DNA of 60,974 nucleotides from the NCBI GenBank assembly GCA_902493515.1, contig CABUPE010000011.1, positions 1 through 60,974 on the forward strand, read 5' to 3'. Both the position numbers and the translations under genes were made by a program. The DNA comes from an uncultured Collinsella sp. GTDB lineage: Bacteria; Actinomycetota; Coriobacteriia; Coriobacteriales; Coriobacteriaceae. Within the stretch, counting starts at the first letter, position 1, and each line of letters opens with the position of its first letter. This document shows positions 1-11,657 of the stretch, piece after piece. Below the pieces are notes generated by a model, which saw only the letters and a list, made by a program, of their open reading frames with translations, had not been told where the DNA came from and searched no databases.

Positions 1-198
1 GCGCAACGCGTTGCGCTGAGTCCTGAGGCTGTTGCAATGAAAATGAGAATCAAGGAAACTCAGGTTACTTTTTAACAGTTTATGTTAAATTGACTTTGCC
101 GGCAAGTAATCACAGCATGCTGCAATCACTAGATGCGAGGCGGGGCCGAGCATTTTGTTCAGCCCCGCTGTTCCAGGTGGATGGGGTTAAGGTTGGCG
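1..198. promoter_or_regulatory. Upstream region of the exporter locus with an operator-like dyad
   Basis: No gene is supported here. Positions 1-16 are a perfect 16-bp palindrome (GCGCAACGCGTTGCGC). Positions 71-89 read TTTAACAgtttaTGTTAAA, a 7-bp inverted repeat directly followed by TTGACT at 90-95, which could be a -35 element; no convincing -10 lies at the right distance. The dyad is placed where a repressor of the downstream exporter genes could bind. That role is inference. Confidence 0.35.
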
Positions 199-2421
199 AT
201 GAATATGCTCAAGATCTCGAAGGAAATCTTTAGGTCGCTCCTCTCCTCCAGGTCGCTCTGTATTGCCGTTGTTGCGTTGATGGTTCTTTGTGCTTTGCCC
301 GTCTTCAGGAGCGCGGCTGGCATCGACGGACGGGTTGAATACCTCGAGTCGGGAATAACCCGTGTTGAGCAGGAATTGTCAGCATCCTATGCGGATGCGC
401 TTGTGAATGCGGGGGAGGAGGGCGTCTATACCTCTTCATCAAGCATGCCCGCGCTTCTGTACCCTCTTGCCGCGGGGCGTCTTGTCTTGGCGCCGCTCTC
501 TCCTCTGCTTCCGTTTCTGCAGGTGTCGGATGGAGCGTACTCCTTTTATGACGGATCGAAGGAGTACTTGCTATGGGCCGCAACGGCCGTTGCCGTCTCG
601 TTCCTTGCCGCGCGTCTTAACAAACGCGAAAAGCTCATCATCCAGGCACCGATGGGTGAGCTGGGCAGGCTTGTTGCATCGAGCGTATGGGCGAGTGTTT
701 TTGCGATGCTTGCCGTCTTCGCCGTCAATCTTCCAGGGATAATCGCCGCACTTGTGAAGAATGGCCCGGGCTCGCCGTTCTATCCGATAGGCTACGTTCA
801 ATATGCGACTCCGGTTATCAAACCGGCTTGGCTGGTGTTCGCACAGACGGCCATCTTGCAATTCTTGGTGGCGGCGTTCATCTCGCTCGTCGTTCACCTT
901 GCCGTGAAGATTGCCAATAACCCTACGCTTGGAATCGTGTTCGTATGTGCCCTGATGGGGGCGACGATGGTTCCCGGGTATTACGGAAGATCCATCGCTT
1001 TACGTGAGTTCGCCCTGTTGAATCCCCTTACGTATGCGAACACTGAGTTGACCGTCGGCGCCTATAGCCCGTACCCGACAACGCAGATAGTGAATCTGCC
1101 TGGACTTTGCTTCGAGCGTGGCGCGATTACCCTCGTATGCGCAATCGGGATCGAGGTGCTGGCAATTAGCCTGCTTTGCGTTGCTGGAAAGAGCGGCTGC
1201 GCGTGCCCGATGTCCCCGATTTGTCTTGAGCGAGGTTCCTTCACCGCATCGAGAACGACAGCCCGTTCGAGCGCTTGTGCCTCCGCCGTTGCATACGTAA
1301 GAACGATGGGGAAGCTGCTCCTGCATTCTCCTGCCCTCGCCGTATGCGCGATTGCAATGTCGGCGGCGATGCTGGCCCCGGCTCTGGTCGAGGTGTTTCC
1401 TGACGCTGGTGACGTTTCCGCTGTTCGGTATAGGGATGGGGAGCTCCGTTCAATAGATCGGTATCTAGAGCAGGACGCTGCGAATATGGACGTCGAGGGC
1501 AAAGCGGCCCTGGAAGGCATGCGAGATGCTCTTTCGGGTTTCGTGTACGCGCCCACGCCTGCGGAGGGGTTTCGAAGCCTTGCGACGTACGAGCGCGCTC
1601 GAGGCGAGCTGGGCGCGGCAGATGCGACCCTCCTGCAATCGATCGGAATCGAGCCGGAGACTCCTTCTCGTGTGGAGGCGCGCGCCCTTCTGCTCGAGTC
1701 GATCGCGAGCTTGCCGGACCCCAAGGTTTACGAGTTAAGTACGAAGATGCCCCCATTAATCCTCCTTTCCTATCTCCAGGCAGCGCTTCCTTCCTTGTTT
1801 TGGCTGTTGCCCGTGGTTGTCACATCGCTTGCGTGCACCCACCTGCGGTGCCGTTCCCTTCTGGTTTTCCAGATCCCCGCAACAGCGCATGTGCGTTTTC
1901 TGACGGCTGTTGCGCTGGCTCTCCTGCTTGGCTTGGTGCTGCTTTTGGTGTCGATGGTTCCCGCTGTCGTTGTGTCCGTGATTAAGAACGGTGCGGGTGG
2001 ATCGGAGTATCCCGTCGCTCTCATTCGGGCGGGAGCTTCGACAACGTCCATGGTGGGGGAGGCGGTGTTGTGCAGTATTCCGTTGCTGGTCATGGCATAC
2101 GGCGTGATTTCCGTCGTCGCTGCGTTGACAGCAGCGATTAGCCGCAACCCCGTTGTCACCGGAATGGTTTGCGCGGTTCTCTTGGTGTTGGGTTCGTTGA
2201 GCGCTCATGTTGAAAGCGTGGGCATGGGCGTCGCGCTGCTGGCTCCATTCGCCTCGTTTGATCCCGCTTCCCAGGTGGGGACGATTGGGTTCCTTGGGCG
2301 AGGGACGAACGCGATGCCTTTTGGAGAGGTCGTCGGCGCATCGGGCGCTCTGCTGGTGGTCTTGGGCGCCGTATCTCCGTTGATGGTGCGCCTGAGTGTT
2401 CCAAAGATCGAAAGGGGATGA
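199..2421 (+). CDS. Double-unit ABC exporter permease
   Basis: Integral membrane protein of about 740 residues. The start at 199 is chosen because AAGG lies 6 bases upstream and the protein then opens with a basic stretch and a first membrane helix; in-frame ATGs at 133 and 181 have poorer sites. The chain is built of two similar halves, each with an N-terminal helix, an external domain and a cluster of helices. A loop motif recurs in both halves: VKNGPGSPFYPIG in the first and IKNGAGGSEYPVA in the second. The stop overlaps the beginning of the following ATPase gene, so the two are probably co-translated as one transporter. The substrate is unknown; peptide or antibiotic export or immunity is a guess from the family type. 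Confidence 0.75.
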   Translation: MNMLKISKEIFRSLLSSRSLCIAVVALMVLCALPVFRSAAGIDGRVEYLESGITRVEQELSASYADALVNAGEEGVYTSSSSMPALLYPLAAGRLVLAPLSPLLPFLQVSDGAYSFYDGSKEYLLWAATAVAVSFLAARLNKREKLIIQAPMGELGRLVASSVWASVFAMLAVFAVNLPGIIAALVKNGPGSPFYPIGYVQYATPVIKPAWLVFAQTAILQFLVAAFISLVVHLAVKIANNPTLGIVFVCALMGATMVPGYYGRSIALREFALLNPLTYANTELTVGAYSPYPTTQIVNLPGLCFERGAITLVCAIGIEVLAISLLCVAGKSGCACPMSPICLERGSFTASRTTARSSACASAVAYVRTMGKLLLHSPALAVCAIAMSAAMLAPALVEVFPDAGDVSAVRYRDGELRSIDRYLEQDAANMDVEGKAALEGMRDALSGFVYAPTPAEGFRSLATYERARGELGAADATLLQSIGIEPETPSRVEARALLLESIASLPDPKVYELSTKMPPLILLSYLQAALPSLFWLLPVVVTSLACTHLRCRSLLVFQIPATAHVRFLTAVALALLLGLVLLLVSMVPAVVVSVIKNGAGGSEYPVALIRAGASTTSMVGEAVLCSIPLLVMAYGVISVVAALTAAISRNPVVTGMVCAVLLVLGSLSAHVESVGMGVALLAPFASFDPASQVGTIGFLGRGTNAMPFGEVVGASGALLVVLGAVSPLMVRLSVPKIERG

Positions 2422-2426
2422 TCTCG

Positions 2427-3167
2427 ATGATTGACCTTCAAACGCTGACGATCTCTTATGGAAAGAAGGTGCTCGTAGATTCGGTGAACGCTGAGTTTGC
2501 CCCGGGAACGGTCTACGGTCTCGTCGCTCCGAACGGGCATGGAAAGACGACGTTGCTGCGTGCGATGGCAGGTTTGCCGGGTCCTCGCGTGGACGGGAGC
2601 ATCGTTCTGGATGAGGTGCAGGGTACGGGTGCGAGAGAGGTCCGTTCTATGATCTTCTATGCACCTGGTGAGGGGACGCTGCTGTATCCCGGATTGCGTG
2701 CGGAAGATCACCTCAAGATGGTTTGCGATATGTGGCCGCATGCTCGCGATATCGAAGAGATAGTGGAACAAACGCAGATAGGCGAGTTCGCGAAGATGAG
2801 GATCCGCACTCTGAGCCAGGGCATGAAGCAGCAGCTTACCCTGGCGATTGCGTATGCGACGGGTGCGCGGTACCTTCTATTAGATGAGCCCATGAACGCG
2901 CTCGACCCCAGCAGGGTGGACTTGCATTCCGAGATTCTCAGGAAGCTGGCCGATTCTGGTACGTGCATCATCATGTCATCCCACATCTTGGATTCGGTCG
3001 ATAGGCTGTGCGATGAGATTCTGTTTTTGAAGGATGGGAGGCTCATTAGAAGCATTCCGCAAGATGATGCTGCGCCGAAGTCTCCTGGATCCCATTTCGC
3101 AAAGCCTGCCGGACGCGCCGAGGGTGCGCTAAGCACGTATCGGCGACTCTACGAAAAGGGCGAGTAG
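2427..3167 (+). CDS. ABC transporter ATP-binding protein
   Basis: Stand-alone nucleotide-binding subunit of about 246 residues. Visible motifs are Walker A (APNGHGKTTL), signature (LSQGMKQQLTLA), Walker B (YLLLDEP) and a switch histidine (SSHILDS). ATG at 2427 is preferred because AAAGGGG at 2411-2417 is 9 bases upstream; the ATG at 2418 sits directly on that site. The gene begins at the permease stop and almost certainly powers that permease. The MKQQ signature and following sequence resemble the ATPase half of the fusion protein downstream, so the two transporters probably share an origin. The last 40 residues are polar and rich in Pro, Ser and Ala. Confidence 0.85.
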   Translation: MIDLQTLTISYGKKVLVDSVNAEFAPGTVYGLVAPNGHGKTTLLRAMAGLPGPRVDGSIVLDEVQGTGAREVRSMIFYAPGEGTLLYPGLRAEDHLKMVCDMWPHARDIEEIVEQTQIGEFAKMRIRTLSQGMKQQLTLAIAYATGARYLLLDEPMNALDPSRVDLHSEILRKLADSGTCIIMSSHILDSVDRLCDEILFLKDGRLIRSIPQDDAAPKSPGSHFAKPAGRAEGALSTYRRLYEKGE

Positions 3168-3320
3168 AAATGCAAGTTAAAAATCTATGTGGTCAATGTG
3201 ATACCGTTGAACCCGCGTATCGATACCGTTCAGCCATTCGCCTCGCCCCCATCTTACGCATCTTCATCCGGTCTGTCATTATCAATCTAACGATGCTTTG
3301 AGGAATGCAGGTGCTTCTGA

Positions 3321-5135
3321 ATGTACTGTCGACTTCTTCTCAAACTAATCCTAAGAGACAAGGCCGTATGGATTTCCACGCTCGTTCTTGCTGCAGCCTT
3401 TTCCGTCCCCATTGCGTTCAATTCACCCATCTACGGCCCCTTCTTTATGAAGCAGGGCATGCAGGGCTTTGTCGACGCATTCAATACGCGCGCGCCCCAG
3501 GCCAGCGGCACAGACCTATCGCCAGAGCAGCAAGATGACGCTGAGCTTGCAAGATACGCGAACGCCGCCCTCGCCGCTCAAACCGACGCCGCCTTTCTCG
3601 ACTCTGCCGAGAGCTACTACGCGCTCATGGACGAGGGCTTCCAATCCGGGTCCATCGTGGGGGACCAGGAGACCAATGACGCAGAGCTCGCATATTGCCG
3701 CGCTCTGAGCAGCTCCGGCATCGCGGATATCCCGGCCTCCGCAAACGACCTGCCGTTCCTCTCCTTCCTGCCCTACGCCATTGCCCAGGCGCCGTCCTTC
3801 CTTCCCTTCATCCCCTTCCTTCTCTCGTCGATACTCGTGCTCGGCGCCACAAGGCCCGGGACCCTGGCGGCAAAGGCGCCCGTGCCCAAATTCCGGCGCC
3901 TTATCCAAACCGTGTTTTCGATAATTGGCGCGGGGACCGCGATGCTCCTCGCCGGCCTTGCGCCCGGGAGTATTTACGCCTTGGCCCTAAACGGCTTCGG
4001 GCAGATCGGGTACCCGATCGCCTTCTTCCATAACGGCGCGCTCACTACCACGACCGCGGGAAACGTCTTCACGACCATACTTCTCGCGCTGCTCGCGGGT
4101 GGAACCTTGATATCCGTTTGTTCCGTCGTCCTATCGACCGCAACGAGGCGCGTCTTCGCGGGCCCCCTTGCCTCCGCGCTGCTTGTCGCGGCCCCGGCAT
4201 TCCCGTTATTGTCCGATTCGGCACTGGGGCATAATGCCGCGCTCGAGCTCCTGCCGCTGGCCGTGTTCTCGCCTATCGAGGCAACGGGTTACGTGGGATG
4301 CTTCCCGACGGAATTCATTGGCTCCGGTTCGGGCGGCGCATCGATGCTTGCCGTGGCCCTGGTATACGTCGCGGTCCTTTTCGCGGTCGGCGCCGTTGTG
4401 ACGCGTTCGCCCAAACAGCCTGGACCCGCGAAAAAGCACCATGGGCTCGAGCTCCTGGACGCGAGCGTGGGATACGGAAGCACGACGATACTTTCGATCG
4501 GATCGCTTTCCTTGGGCCCGGGAACGGCGGCGGGGCTCGTCGCTCCCAACGGCTCGGGGAAAACCACCCTTCTTGAAGCGCTGTCGGGCCAATTTCCCAC
4601 CCGCATCCGCTCGGGAAGCCTGTTGGCAGACGGAATCTGCCAACGTCGATCAGCCGAATTCGCAGAACTCGTCTACCTGAGCTCTTCGGGCGGCGCGGAT
4701 CTCTACCCCACGCTATCGGCCCGCGAGCACCTCTCTTTCGTTAGGGAGGCGTGGAAATCGGCCGCCGACATCGACTCGCTCTGCGACTCCCTCGGAATCT
4801 CCCCATATCTCGACAAGCCGACCCGTAAACTCTCGACAGGAATGAAGCAGCAGGTAAAGCTTGCCATGGCGATAGCGACCGGTTGCCCGTACCTCATCCT
4901 CGATGAACCGCTGAACGGCCTCGATCCGGGAAAACGGAAAACCTCCTGCGACGCGATGCGCAGCGAGGTGGAGCGGGGACGCAGCGTGCTCATCTCAAGC
5001 CATCTGCTCGACGACCTGGCAGACCTCACCAACTCGTTCTACTTCATCGAGGCCGGCACGCTCGTGGAAAAGATCAAGTCGTCCTCGCAGACGCTCAAGC
5101 AGGAATACCTCGATACATACGAAGCAGGTGCATGA
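3321..5135 (+). CDS. ABC exporter permease-ATPase fusion
   Basis: A 604-residue half-transporter with the permease first (about residues 1-350) and the ATPase second (about 365-604). The permease has an N-terminal helix, an external segment and a bundle of hydrophobic helices; it carries NGFGQIGYPIAFFHNGA, the same loop motif found twice in the double permease upstream. The ATPase has APNGSGKTTL, LSTGMKQQVKLA, YLILDEPLNGLDP and SSHLLDD. ABC-2 type exporters usually encode these parts separately, so the fusion is uncommon. Bases 4516-5124 are repeated almost exactly at 6161-6769. The stop lies 1 base before the next start. Likely the partner or paralogue of the upstream exporter; substrate unknown. 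Confidence 0.8.
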   Translation: MYCRLLLKLILRDKAVWISTLVLAAAFSVPIAFNSPIYGPFFMKQGMQGFVDAFNTRAPQASGTDLSPEQQDDAELARYANAALAAQTDAAFLDSAESYYALMDEGFQSGSIVGDQETNDAELAYCRALSSSGIADIPASANDLPFLSFLPYAIAQAPSFLPFIPFLLSSILVLGATRPGTLAAKAPVPKFRRLIQTVFSIIGAGTAMLLAGLAPGSIYALALNGFGQIGYPIAFFHNGALTTTTAGNVFTTILLALLAGGTLISVCSVVLSTATRRVFAGPLASALLVAAPAFPLLSDSALGHNAALELLPLAVFSPIEATGYVGCFPTEFIGSGSGGASMLAVALVYVAVLFAVGAVVTRSPKQPGPAKKHHGLELLDASVGYGSTTILSIGSLSLGPGTAAGLVAPNGSGKTTLLEALSGQFPTRIRSGSLLADGICQRRSAEFAELVYLSSSGGADLYPTLSAREHLSFVREAWKSAADIDSLCDSLGISPYLDKPTRKLSTGMKQQVKLAMAIATGCPYLILDEPLNGLDPGKRKTSCDAMRSEVERGRSVLISSHLLDDLADLTNSFYFIEAGTLVEKIKSSSQTLKQEYLDTYEAGA

Positions 5136-5136
5136 C

Positions 5137-5562
5137 ATGAAGACCGGTTCCGCCAAAATACCCATTGCGCTGGCGTTATTGGTCGCGATAGCCGCAATCG
5201 TAGTCTCTGCCGTATCCATAAAAGATGCGAACACCTTGAAACATGGCATTTCCGAAGGGTTCCGCCTAGACGGAGTGTACCGAGACCACGAGACCGGCTT
5301 AACCCAGCTCTCCTTCCTTGGGGAAAACGAAAACAGGTGGCAAATCGTCGACAGCAATGGAAATGTGACCGACGGTTCATTTGAGACAACCGGCGATCCG
5401 AACATCTTCATGTTGGCCGACCAATCAGGAGATGATTACGGATTTGTCCACCTGGCTTACGCCTCCGCAGACGGAAACCAAGGAAGCCTTTATTTGAACA
5501 CCGGAACGTCGGTGCTCGAATTTGACAAGGTAACCAGCGGCCCGGCTTTCGTCGTGCCGTAA
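5137..5562 (+). CDS. Small membrane-anchored protein of the exporter locus
   Basis: About 141 residues. ATG at 5137 follows GCAGGTG by 6 bases; an in-frame GTG at 5128 would overlap the previous gene. The N-terminus (KIPIALALLVAIAAIVVSAV) is a single membrane anchor or uncleaved signal; the remaining 115 residues are hydrophilic and probably outside the cell. No family is recognised. Its position 1 base after the permease-ATPase fusion and ahead of a strong terminator makes it the last gene of the exporter operon. An accessory or substrate-binding role is possible but not shown. Confidence 0.6.
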   Translation: MKTGSAKIPIALALLVAIAAIVVSAVSIKDANTLKHGISEGFRLDGVYRDHETGLTQLSFLGENENRWQIVDSNGNVTDGSFETTGDPNIFMLADQSGDDYGFVHLAYASADGNQGSLYLNTGTSVLEFDKVTSGPAFVVP

Positions 5563-5883
5563 ATGCAAATCGAGTGTCATGAGAGAAGAGGGGACTGGCC
5601 TTGCCAGTCCCCTCTTCCTTTTACGGCCCAAGCGGGAATGTTCACCACTGCACTGCGCGAACGTCAGATGCTTCCTCCGCTCGCGGCACTCGGCCAGGTA
5701 CATGCTGATGATGACTTGATACGGCACCACTGTACGGGCGGACTCCGCCTTGAAGTAGTCGATGTTCTCGTCGTCGATGTTCATGGTGACGCGGCGGCGC
5801 GCCTTCCTGATGTAGGGATTCGGAACGCTGTTGGAGAAATCGACCTCGGCGGGCATCTCCATAATCTCGTCCTTGCCATTCAT
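5425..5883 (-). pseudogene. BrnA/CopG-type antitoxin, degenerate 3' end
   Basis: The first 75 codons (5883 down to about 5659) encode a recognisable antitoxin of the BrnA/CopG_antitoxin type. It has NPYIRKARRRVTMNID followed by IDYFKAE and VPYQVIISMYLAECRERRKHLTF, the basic strand and helices of a ribbon-helix-helix protein. These proteins usually stop soon after such a sequence. Here the frame runs on for 77 codons through the terminator at 5586-5616 and into the antisense of the upstream gene. I infer loss of the native stop or 3' end. GGAG lies ahead of the ATG. A remnant of the toxin is found just upstream. Confidence 0.6.
5586..5616. terminator. Intrinsic terminator
   Basis: A perfect 14-bp stem (AAGAGGGGACTGGC / GCCAGTCCCCTCTT) with a 3-base loop, followed by CCTTTT. 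It closes the exporter operon 23 bases after the stop at 5562. Confidence 0.85.
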
Positions 5884-5989
5884 TTCGATAGCTCCAATAC
5901 TGCCGTCCCTCTGTCCTCGTCGATTTTCTCGCCGAGATTATCCTGACGGTCGAGCCGCCATGCCTCTCGCAATGGCAAACCGTCAGCAC
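5876..5989 (-). pseudogene. BrnT-like toxin, C-terminal fragment
   Basis: Reading from 5989 leftwards gives HGGSTVRIISARKSTRTEGR and then QYWSY, which matches the conserved end of BrnT ribonuclease toxins (IRIISARK followed by a basic run and a Tyr). The N-terminal two thirds of the toxin are missing. The fragment overlaps the start of the antitoxin, as in intact brnTA pairs. It is evidence of a decayed toxin-antitoxin module inside the duplicated exporter region, not a functional toxin. Confidence 0.5.
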
Positions 5990-6042
5990 CCACGATTCCA
6001 GAACGTTGAAATTTGCAACGTTCTACCAGTGCGTGGGTCGTT
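5986..6042. repeat. Imperfect palindrome between the duplicated segments
   Basis: AGAACGTT (6001-6008) and AACGTTCT (6018-6025) form an 8-bp perfect dyad. Outer CCCACG and CGTGGG extend it imperfectly. It lies where the toxin remnant ends abruptly. It could be the end of a lost mobile element or an old operator; the sequence alone does not decide. Confidence 0.45.
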
Positions 6043-6160
6043 TTGAAGGTAATTCATGAGACCATTTGTCGGTAATCCGTGGGTCATTTTTCCTTTGCTT
6101 TAGTTCATCCCCATCAGGAAGAACCTCTCCTCGTAGTCCGAGTGCTTGCTGTTTTCCTGA

Positions 6161-6774
6161 GCCCGGGAACGGCGGCGGGCCTCGTCGCTCCCAACGGCTC
6201 GGGGAAAACCACCCTTCTTGAAGCGCTGTCGGGCCAATTTCCCACCCGCATCCGCTCGGGAAGCCTGTTGGCAGACGGAATCTGCCAACGTCGATCAGCC
6301 GAATTCGCAGAACTCGTCTACCTGAGCTCTTCGGGCGGCGCGGATCTCTACCCCACGCTATCGGCCCGCGAGCACCTCTCTTTCGTTAGGGAGGCGTGGA
6401 AATCGGCCGCCGACATCGACTCGCTCTGCGACTCCCTCGGAATCTCCCCATATCTCGACAAGCCGACCCGTAAACTCTCGACAGGAATGAAGCAGCAGGT
6501 AAAGCTTGCCATGGCGATAGCGACCGGTTGCCCGTACCTCATCCTCGATGAACCGCTGAACGGCCTCGATCCGGGAAAACGGAAAACCTCCTGCGACGCG
6601 ATGCGCAGCGAGGTGGAGCGGGGACGCAGCGTGCTCATCTCAAGCCATCTGCTCGACGACCTGGCAGACCTCACCAGCTCGTTCTACTTCATCGAAGCCG
6701 GCACGCTCGTGGAAAAGATCGAGTCGTCCTCGCAAACGCTCGAGCAGGAATACCTCGATACATACGAAGGATGA
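6161..6774 (+). pseudogene. Duplicated ATPase domain of the fusion exporter
   Basis: Bases 6161-6769 repeat 4516-5124 with only about seven substitutions over 609 bp. They encode the ATPase from just before Walker A (APNGSGKTTL) through LSTGMKQQVKLA, LILDEP and SSHLLDD. The permease half, the first beta strands of the ATPase and the normal start are absent. The frame can be entered from a GTG at 6079, but that adds 26 unrelated residues and has no ribosome-binding site. The end differs from the parent (YEG instead of YEAGA). The near identity shows a recent duplication or recombination. Probably non-functional, though an N-terminally altered ATPase cannot be excluded. Confidence 0.8.
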
Positions 6775-6848
6775 ATGTGGGGGAGTGTTCGGATGATAGT
6801 TGATATTCAAGGGCCAGCTCGTGTTGTGCCGAAAAGGCCGTGAACCTT

Positions 6849-6877
6849 TTGTGGGACACGCGGCGCCGTGGTACCAT
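6849..6877 (+). promoter_or_regulatory. Candidate promoter of the L31 gene
   Basis: TTGTGG at 6849-6854 and TACCAT at 6872-6877 are separated by exactly 17 bases. Transcription would start near 6884 and give a leader of about 75 nt. Matches to the consensus are moderate (3/6 and 4/6). Confidence 0.45.
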
Positions 6878-6890
6878 AGCCGAGTTTGTT

Positions 6891-6939
6891 GTCTTGGTCG
6901 GAAACCAAGACGCCTTATGCGCTGATCGGTAACCAGCGC
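6891..6939 (+). promoter_or_regulatory. Two-hairpin leader of the L31 mRNA
   Basis: Hairpin 1 is GTCTTGGT (6891-6898) with ACCAAGAC (6904-6911). Hairpin 2 is GCGCTG (6919-6924) with CAGCGC (6934-6939). Both present the same submotif, TCGGAAACCA in the first and TCGGTAACCA in the second. Leaders upstream of L31 genes have been proposed as autoregulatory elements in several bacterial groups, so an L31-binding or zinc-linked control element is plausible. Not confirmed. Confidence 0.5.
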
Positions 6940-6961
6940 CTGACCAATAAGGAGTCCTACC

Positions 6962-7387
6962 ATGAAGCAGGGTATCCATCCCCAGTATGTCGAGTGCACG
7001 GTGACGTGCTCCTGCGGCAACACCTTCAAGACGCACGCTACCGTGTCCGAGATGAAGGTCGAGCTTTGCAACGAGTGCCACCCGTTCTACACCGGCCAGC
7101 AGAAGTTCGTCGACACCGGTGGACGCGTCCAGCGCTTCGCCGACAAGTTCGGTGGCGCCGCTGCCGCCCAGCTCAAGAAGGCCGAGGAGGCCAAGGCTGC
7201 CAAGGCCGCCAAGGCTGCTGAGGCCGAGGCCGCTCGCAGGGCTGCCGCTGAGGCTAAGGCTGCCGAGAAGGCTAAGCGTGCCGCTAAGTTTGCCGAGGAG
7301 GCTGCCAAGCAGGCCGCCGAGGCTCCCGCAGAGGCTCCCGTCGAGGAGGCCGCTGCCGAGGCCGAGACCACCGAGGCTGCTGAGTAA
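6962..7387 (+). CDS. rpmE: 50S ribosomal protein L31 with long Ala-rich tail
   Basis: The first 65-70 residues are a zinc-type L31: MKQGIHPQYVECTVTCSCGN, then THATVSEMKVELCNECHPFYTGQQ, with CSCG and CNEC as the zinc ligands. The family is normally about 65-90 residues. This product has 141, because a low-complexity tail of Ala, Lys and Glu (repeats of KAAEAEAA type) makes up its second half. Such tails predict a long, charged, helical or disordered extension on the ribosome surface. AAGGAG precedes the ATG. A candidate promoter and two-hairpin leader lie upstream and a terminator downstream, so the gene is monocistronic. Confidence 0.93.
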   Translation: MKQGIHPQYVECTVTCSCGNTFKTHATVSEMKVELCNECHPFYTGQQKFVDTGGRVQRFADKFGGAAAAQLKKAEEAKAAKAAKAAEAEAARRAAAEAKAAEKAKRAAKFAEEAAKQAAEAPAEAPVEEAAAEAETTEAAE

Positions 7388-7423
7388 ATAGCTCGCCGAG
7401 GACACACTCGCATTCATGGCATG

Positions 7424-7461
7424 AGGGCCGCGCATCCTTTTGGGTGCGTGGCCCTTTTCTT
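7424..7461 (+). terminator. Intrinsic terminator after L31
   Basis: GGGCCGCGCATCC pairs with GGGTGCGTGGCCC around a TTTT loop, followed by TTTTCTTG. Confidence 0.85.
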
Positions 7462-7478
7462 GTTGATACAAGCCAACA

Positions 7479-7513
7479 ACCTGCCAAAACATACCTGTCC
7501 CTTTTTGGCAGGT
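7479..7513. repeat. Small hairpin repeat, ACCTGTCCC-loop family
   Basis: Perfect 11-bp arms (ACCTGCCAAAA / TTTTGGCAGGT) flank a loop containing ACCTGTCCC. The loop and right arm recur at 19660-19698 and the loop alone at 49295-49327 with different arms. Located between the L31 terminator and secA. Confidence 0.7.
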
Positions 7514-7643
7514 CGGTCGTAGTTATTACGTGGTTTGGGCTGTCGTCCGTATAGGCTGTGCGCCGTTTGGCTAAAGTAAACTCAACTGTGTTTAACTCGC
7601 CCTAAACCGCACGGCGTGGGCGATGGCCAAAAAGGAAAACCAC

Positions 7644-10450
<2,807 letters not shown>

Positions 10451-10451
<1 letters not shown>

Positions 10452-11599
10452 TGGCTGAGGCTTTAGAGGTAACGCCCGCCGAGCTGGACGCGTTCGCGGA
10501 CCGGCTCGGTGAGGTCGAGTCGTATCTCCACCTGGACGAGAAGCGTACCCGCGTGTTCGAGCTCGAGGCCAAAAGTGTTGCCCCTGGCTTTTGGGATGAC
10601 GCCGACGCCGCCCGTGCCACCATGGAGGAGATCGCGCGCACCAAGGAAGATATCGCTGCCGTGGACACCGCGCGCGGCGAGCTTTCCGATGCCCGCGCCG
10701 CGCTGGAGCTTGCCGAGGAGATGGGGGATGACCCCGACGCCGCCGCCCTTCGCGAGGAGGCTGCAGCCACGGCTGAGCGCCTGGCCCGTGCCATCGATGA
10801 GCTTGAGCTTTCGAGCTGGTTTACCGGTGAGTTCGATCACGGCGATGCCATCGTGACCATCAAGCCCGGACAGGGTGGTCTGGAGGCCCAGGACTGGACC
10901 TTCATGCTCTTTAAGATGTACATGAAGTACTGCCAGCGTCGCGGCTGGAAGGTCACCATCAACGACTGTCCCGCGGCCGAGGTCATCGGCATCGACCGCG
11001 CGACCTTTACCGTCGAGGGCAAGGACGCATTTGGCATGCTGCGCGCCGAGGCCGGCGTCCACCGCTTGGTTCGCATTAGCCCCACCGACGACAAGAAGCG
11101 CCGCCAGACCACGTTTGCCGGCGTCGAGGTCATCCCCGTGCTACCCGATGATATCGACATCGAGATCAGTCCTGATGACATCCGCGTGGACGTGTACCAC
11201 GCGAGCGGCCCGGGCGGTCAGGGCGTCAACACCACCGACTCCGCCGTGCGCGTGACGCATTTCCCCAGCGGCATTGTGGTCACCTGCCAAAACGAGCGCA
11301 GCCAGATCCAGAACAAGGCCGCGTGCATGCAGATCCTCAAGGCTCGCCTGTACGAGATTGAGCTCGAGAAGCGCGCCGAGGCCCTGGATGAGATTCGTGG
11401 ACCCAAGACCACGATCGGCTTTGGCAACCAGATTCGCAGCTACGTGCTCTACCCGTATCAGATGGTTAAGGACCTACGCACGGGCGTGGAGACCAGCAAT
11501 GTCGAGGCAGTTCTTGACGATGGCGACCTGGACCCGTTTGTTATTGGCTACCATCGCTGGGCGACCGGCAACGCCGATGCAGAAGGCTCGGAGGTCTAA
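10451..11599 (+). CDS. prfB: Peptide chain release factor 2
   Basis: Recognises UGA/UAA stop codons and triggers peptide release. The 382-residue chain has the RF2 N-terminal helical domain (SVAPGFWDDADAA), GGLEAQDW, and the catalytic GGQ loop (SGPGGQGVNTTDSAVRVTH). The reading frame is continuous, so the in-frame UGA programmed frameshift of many prfB genes is absent, as in other actinobacteria. One oddity: the stop-recognition tripeptide, SPF in standard RF2, reads SPT here (LVRISPTDDKKRRQTTF). The ATG overlaps the secA stop by one base. Two terminators follow. Confidence 0.95.
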
Positions 11600-11657
11600 A
11601 ACATCGGGCGGCTTCAAGCCGATGCCAAGCCTAACGGTTGGACGGGTTTGTATCCAG

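Noticed and set aside
5563..5946. 127-residue plus-strand frame after the exporter operon
   Set aside because: It is antisense to the recognisable antitoxin remnant and spans the terminator.
6079..6160. Start of a functional ATPase gene at the GTG at 6079
   Set aside because: No ribosome-binding site, and the first 26 codons are unrelated to any ABC protein. The segment is better explained as junction sequence.
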